Below are positions 22,349 through 22,804 of a stretch of DNA of 22,804 bases, one piece after another (the first letter of the stretch is position 1; each line of letters opens with the position of its first letter). Below the pieces are notes generated by a model that was not told the DNA's origin, made no database searches, and saw only the letters and a program-made list of their open reading frames with translations. Source of the stretch: JBEKLJ01 sp050010255 (GTDB lineage: Bacteria; Acidobacteriota; Terriglobia; Bryobacterales; Bryobacteraceae); contig JBEKLJ010000025.1 of NCBI GenBank assembly GCA_050010255.1, positions 1 to 22,804 of the forward strand. The letters run 5' to 3'. The position numbers and the translations under genes are program-made.

Positions 22349-22804
22349 ATGGCGCAGCGCGTGAAGACCGATTGGGTGCTGTTCTGGGTGACGGTGGGGA
22401 TGGTGTGCTTCGGGTTGGTGATGGTCTACAGCGCCTCCTCGTTCATGGCCCAGCAGCCGCCGCGTAATTGGAGTGCGTACTTCCTGGTGCGCCAGGCGGC
22501 GTGGGCGGTGGTGGCGTTCGCGGCAATGATGTGGCTGAAGCGGATGGACTACCGCCGGTTCAACGACCAGCGGTGGGCCTTCGGGGGCATCCTGGCGGTG
22601 CTCCCACTTCTGATCCTGGTCTACTTCCTCGACAGCCACGCGCACCGCTGGCTGAAGCTGGGGCCCTGGATCAGCCTCCAGCCCTCGGAGTTCGCCAAGC
22701 CGGCGCTGATCCTGTTCCTGGCGTTCTTCGTCGCCGACCGCGCCCGCATCATCAACGACCGGCGCACGCTGCTGGGCGGGCTGCTCACGGTGGGCGCGAT
22801 GGCG
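22349..22804 (+). CDS. ftsW: FtsW, SEDS-family septal peptidoglycan polymerase, 3' end cut by the window
   Basis: 152 codons from ATG 22349 to the last base remain in frame. GAGG at 22334-22337 stands eleven bases before the ATG. The protein begins MAQRVKTDWVLFWVTVGMVC and continues with LVMVYSASS, the SEDS first-helix signature, then FLVRQAAWAVVAF and, near the end, HRWLKLGPWISLQPSEFAKP, the highly conserved RWxxxGxxxxQPSEFxK motif of the FtsW/RodA family. At least three TM segments are seen. FtsW polymerises lipid II at the septum together with the PBP encoded upstream. FtsW is preferred over RodA because of its place in the dcw cluster. The remainder lies outside the window. Confidence 0.93.
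   Translation, partial: MAQRVKTDWVLFWVTVGMVCFGLVMVYSASSFMAQQPPRNWSAYFLVRQAAWAVVAFAAMMWLKRMDYRRFNDQRWAFGGILAVLPLLILVYFLDSHAHRWLKLGPWISLQPSEFAKPALILFLAFFVADRARIINDRRTLLGGLLTVGAMA

Overview
The window looks like a chromosomal segment of a high-GC Gram-negative bacterium, most likely an Acidobacteriota member close to Bryobacterales/Solibacterales. The pointers are a very large Oar-type TonB-dependent receptor with an N-terminal carboxypeptidase-regulatory domain, a BBP2-type outer-membrane barrel, a secreted PD40 propeller protein, a meso-DAP type MurE and many GTG/TTG starts. This assignment is inferred from gene content; no database comparison was run.

Layout. (1) 1-2144: three tightly packed plus-strand genes, a TPR protein cut by the window start and two small secreted helical proteins, with 4-base spacing and an ATGA overlap. 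(2) 2145-3379: two tandem perfect hairpins, then a secreted PD40/TolB-like beta-propeller protein. (3) 3380-8851: an accessory, partly decayed region. It holds a two-HKD phospholipase D-like protein, a minus-strand BBP2 barrel protein followed in frame by the C-terminal fragment of another barrel protein, a minus-strand GNAT acetyltransferase, the start of a broken SDR gene, and three dispersed loci of an AGCTNNC heptamer repeat. Two of those loci run directly into the same fragment of an IS630-like transposase helix-turn-helix. (4) 8852-12768: a 1084-residue TonB-dependent receptor and a small secreted protein or lipoprotein. (5) 12866-22804: a canonical dcw (division and cell wall) cluster in the order mraZ, rsmH, ftsL-like, PASTA-bearing ftsI/PBP, murE, murF, mraY, murD, ftsW. 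ftsW is cut by the window end.

The dcw genes work as one unit. MraZ is the cluster's transcriptional regulator, and a good sigma70 promoter with a 10-base periodic GG motif lies just before it. RsmH methylates 16S rRNA. FtsL, the PBP and FtsW belong to the septal synthesis machinery. MurE, MurF and MurD build the UDP-MurNAc-pentapeptide, and MraY moves it to the lipid carrier. Several junctions are start/stop overlaps (PBP/murE ATGA, murE/murF GTGA), which suggests translational coupling.

The least ordinary part is 3400-8400, where the heptamer/IS630-remnant repeats bracket the accessory genes. I did not find a clearly new enzymatic system. The best leads are this repeat family, the putative MraZ operator, the tandem hairpins and the decayed barrel fusion.
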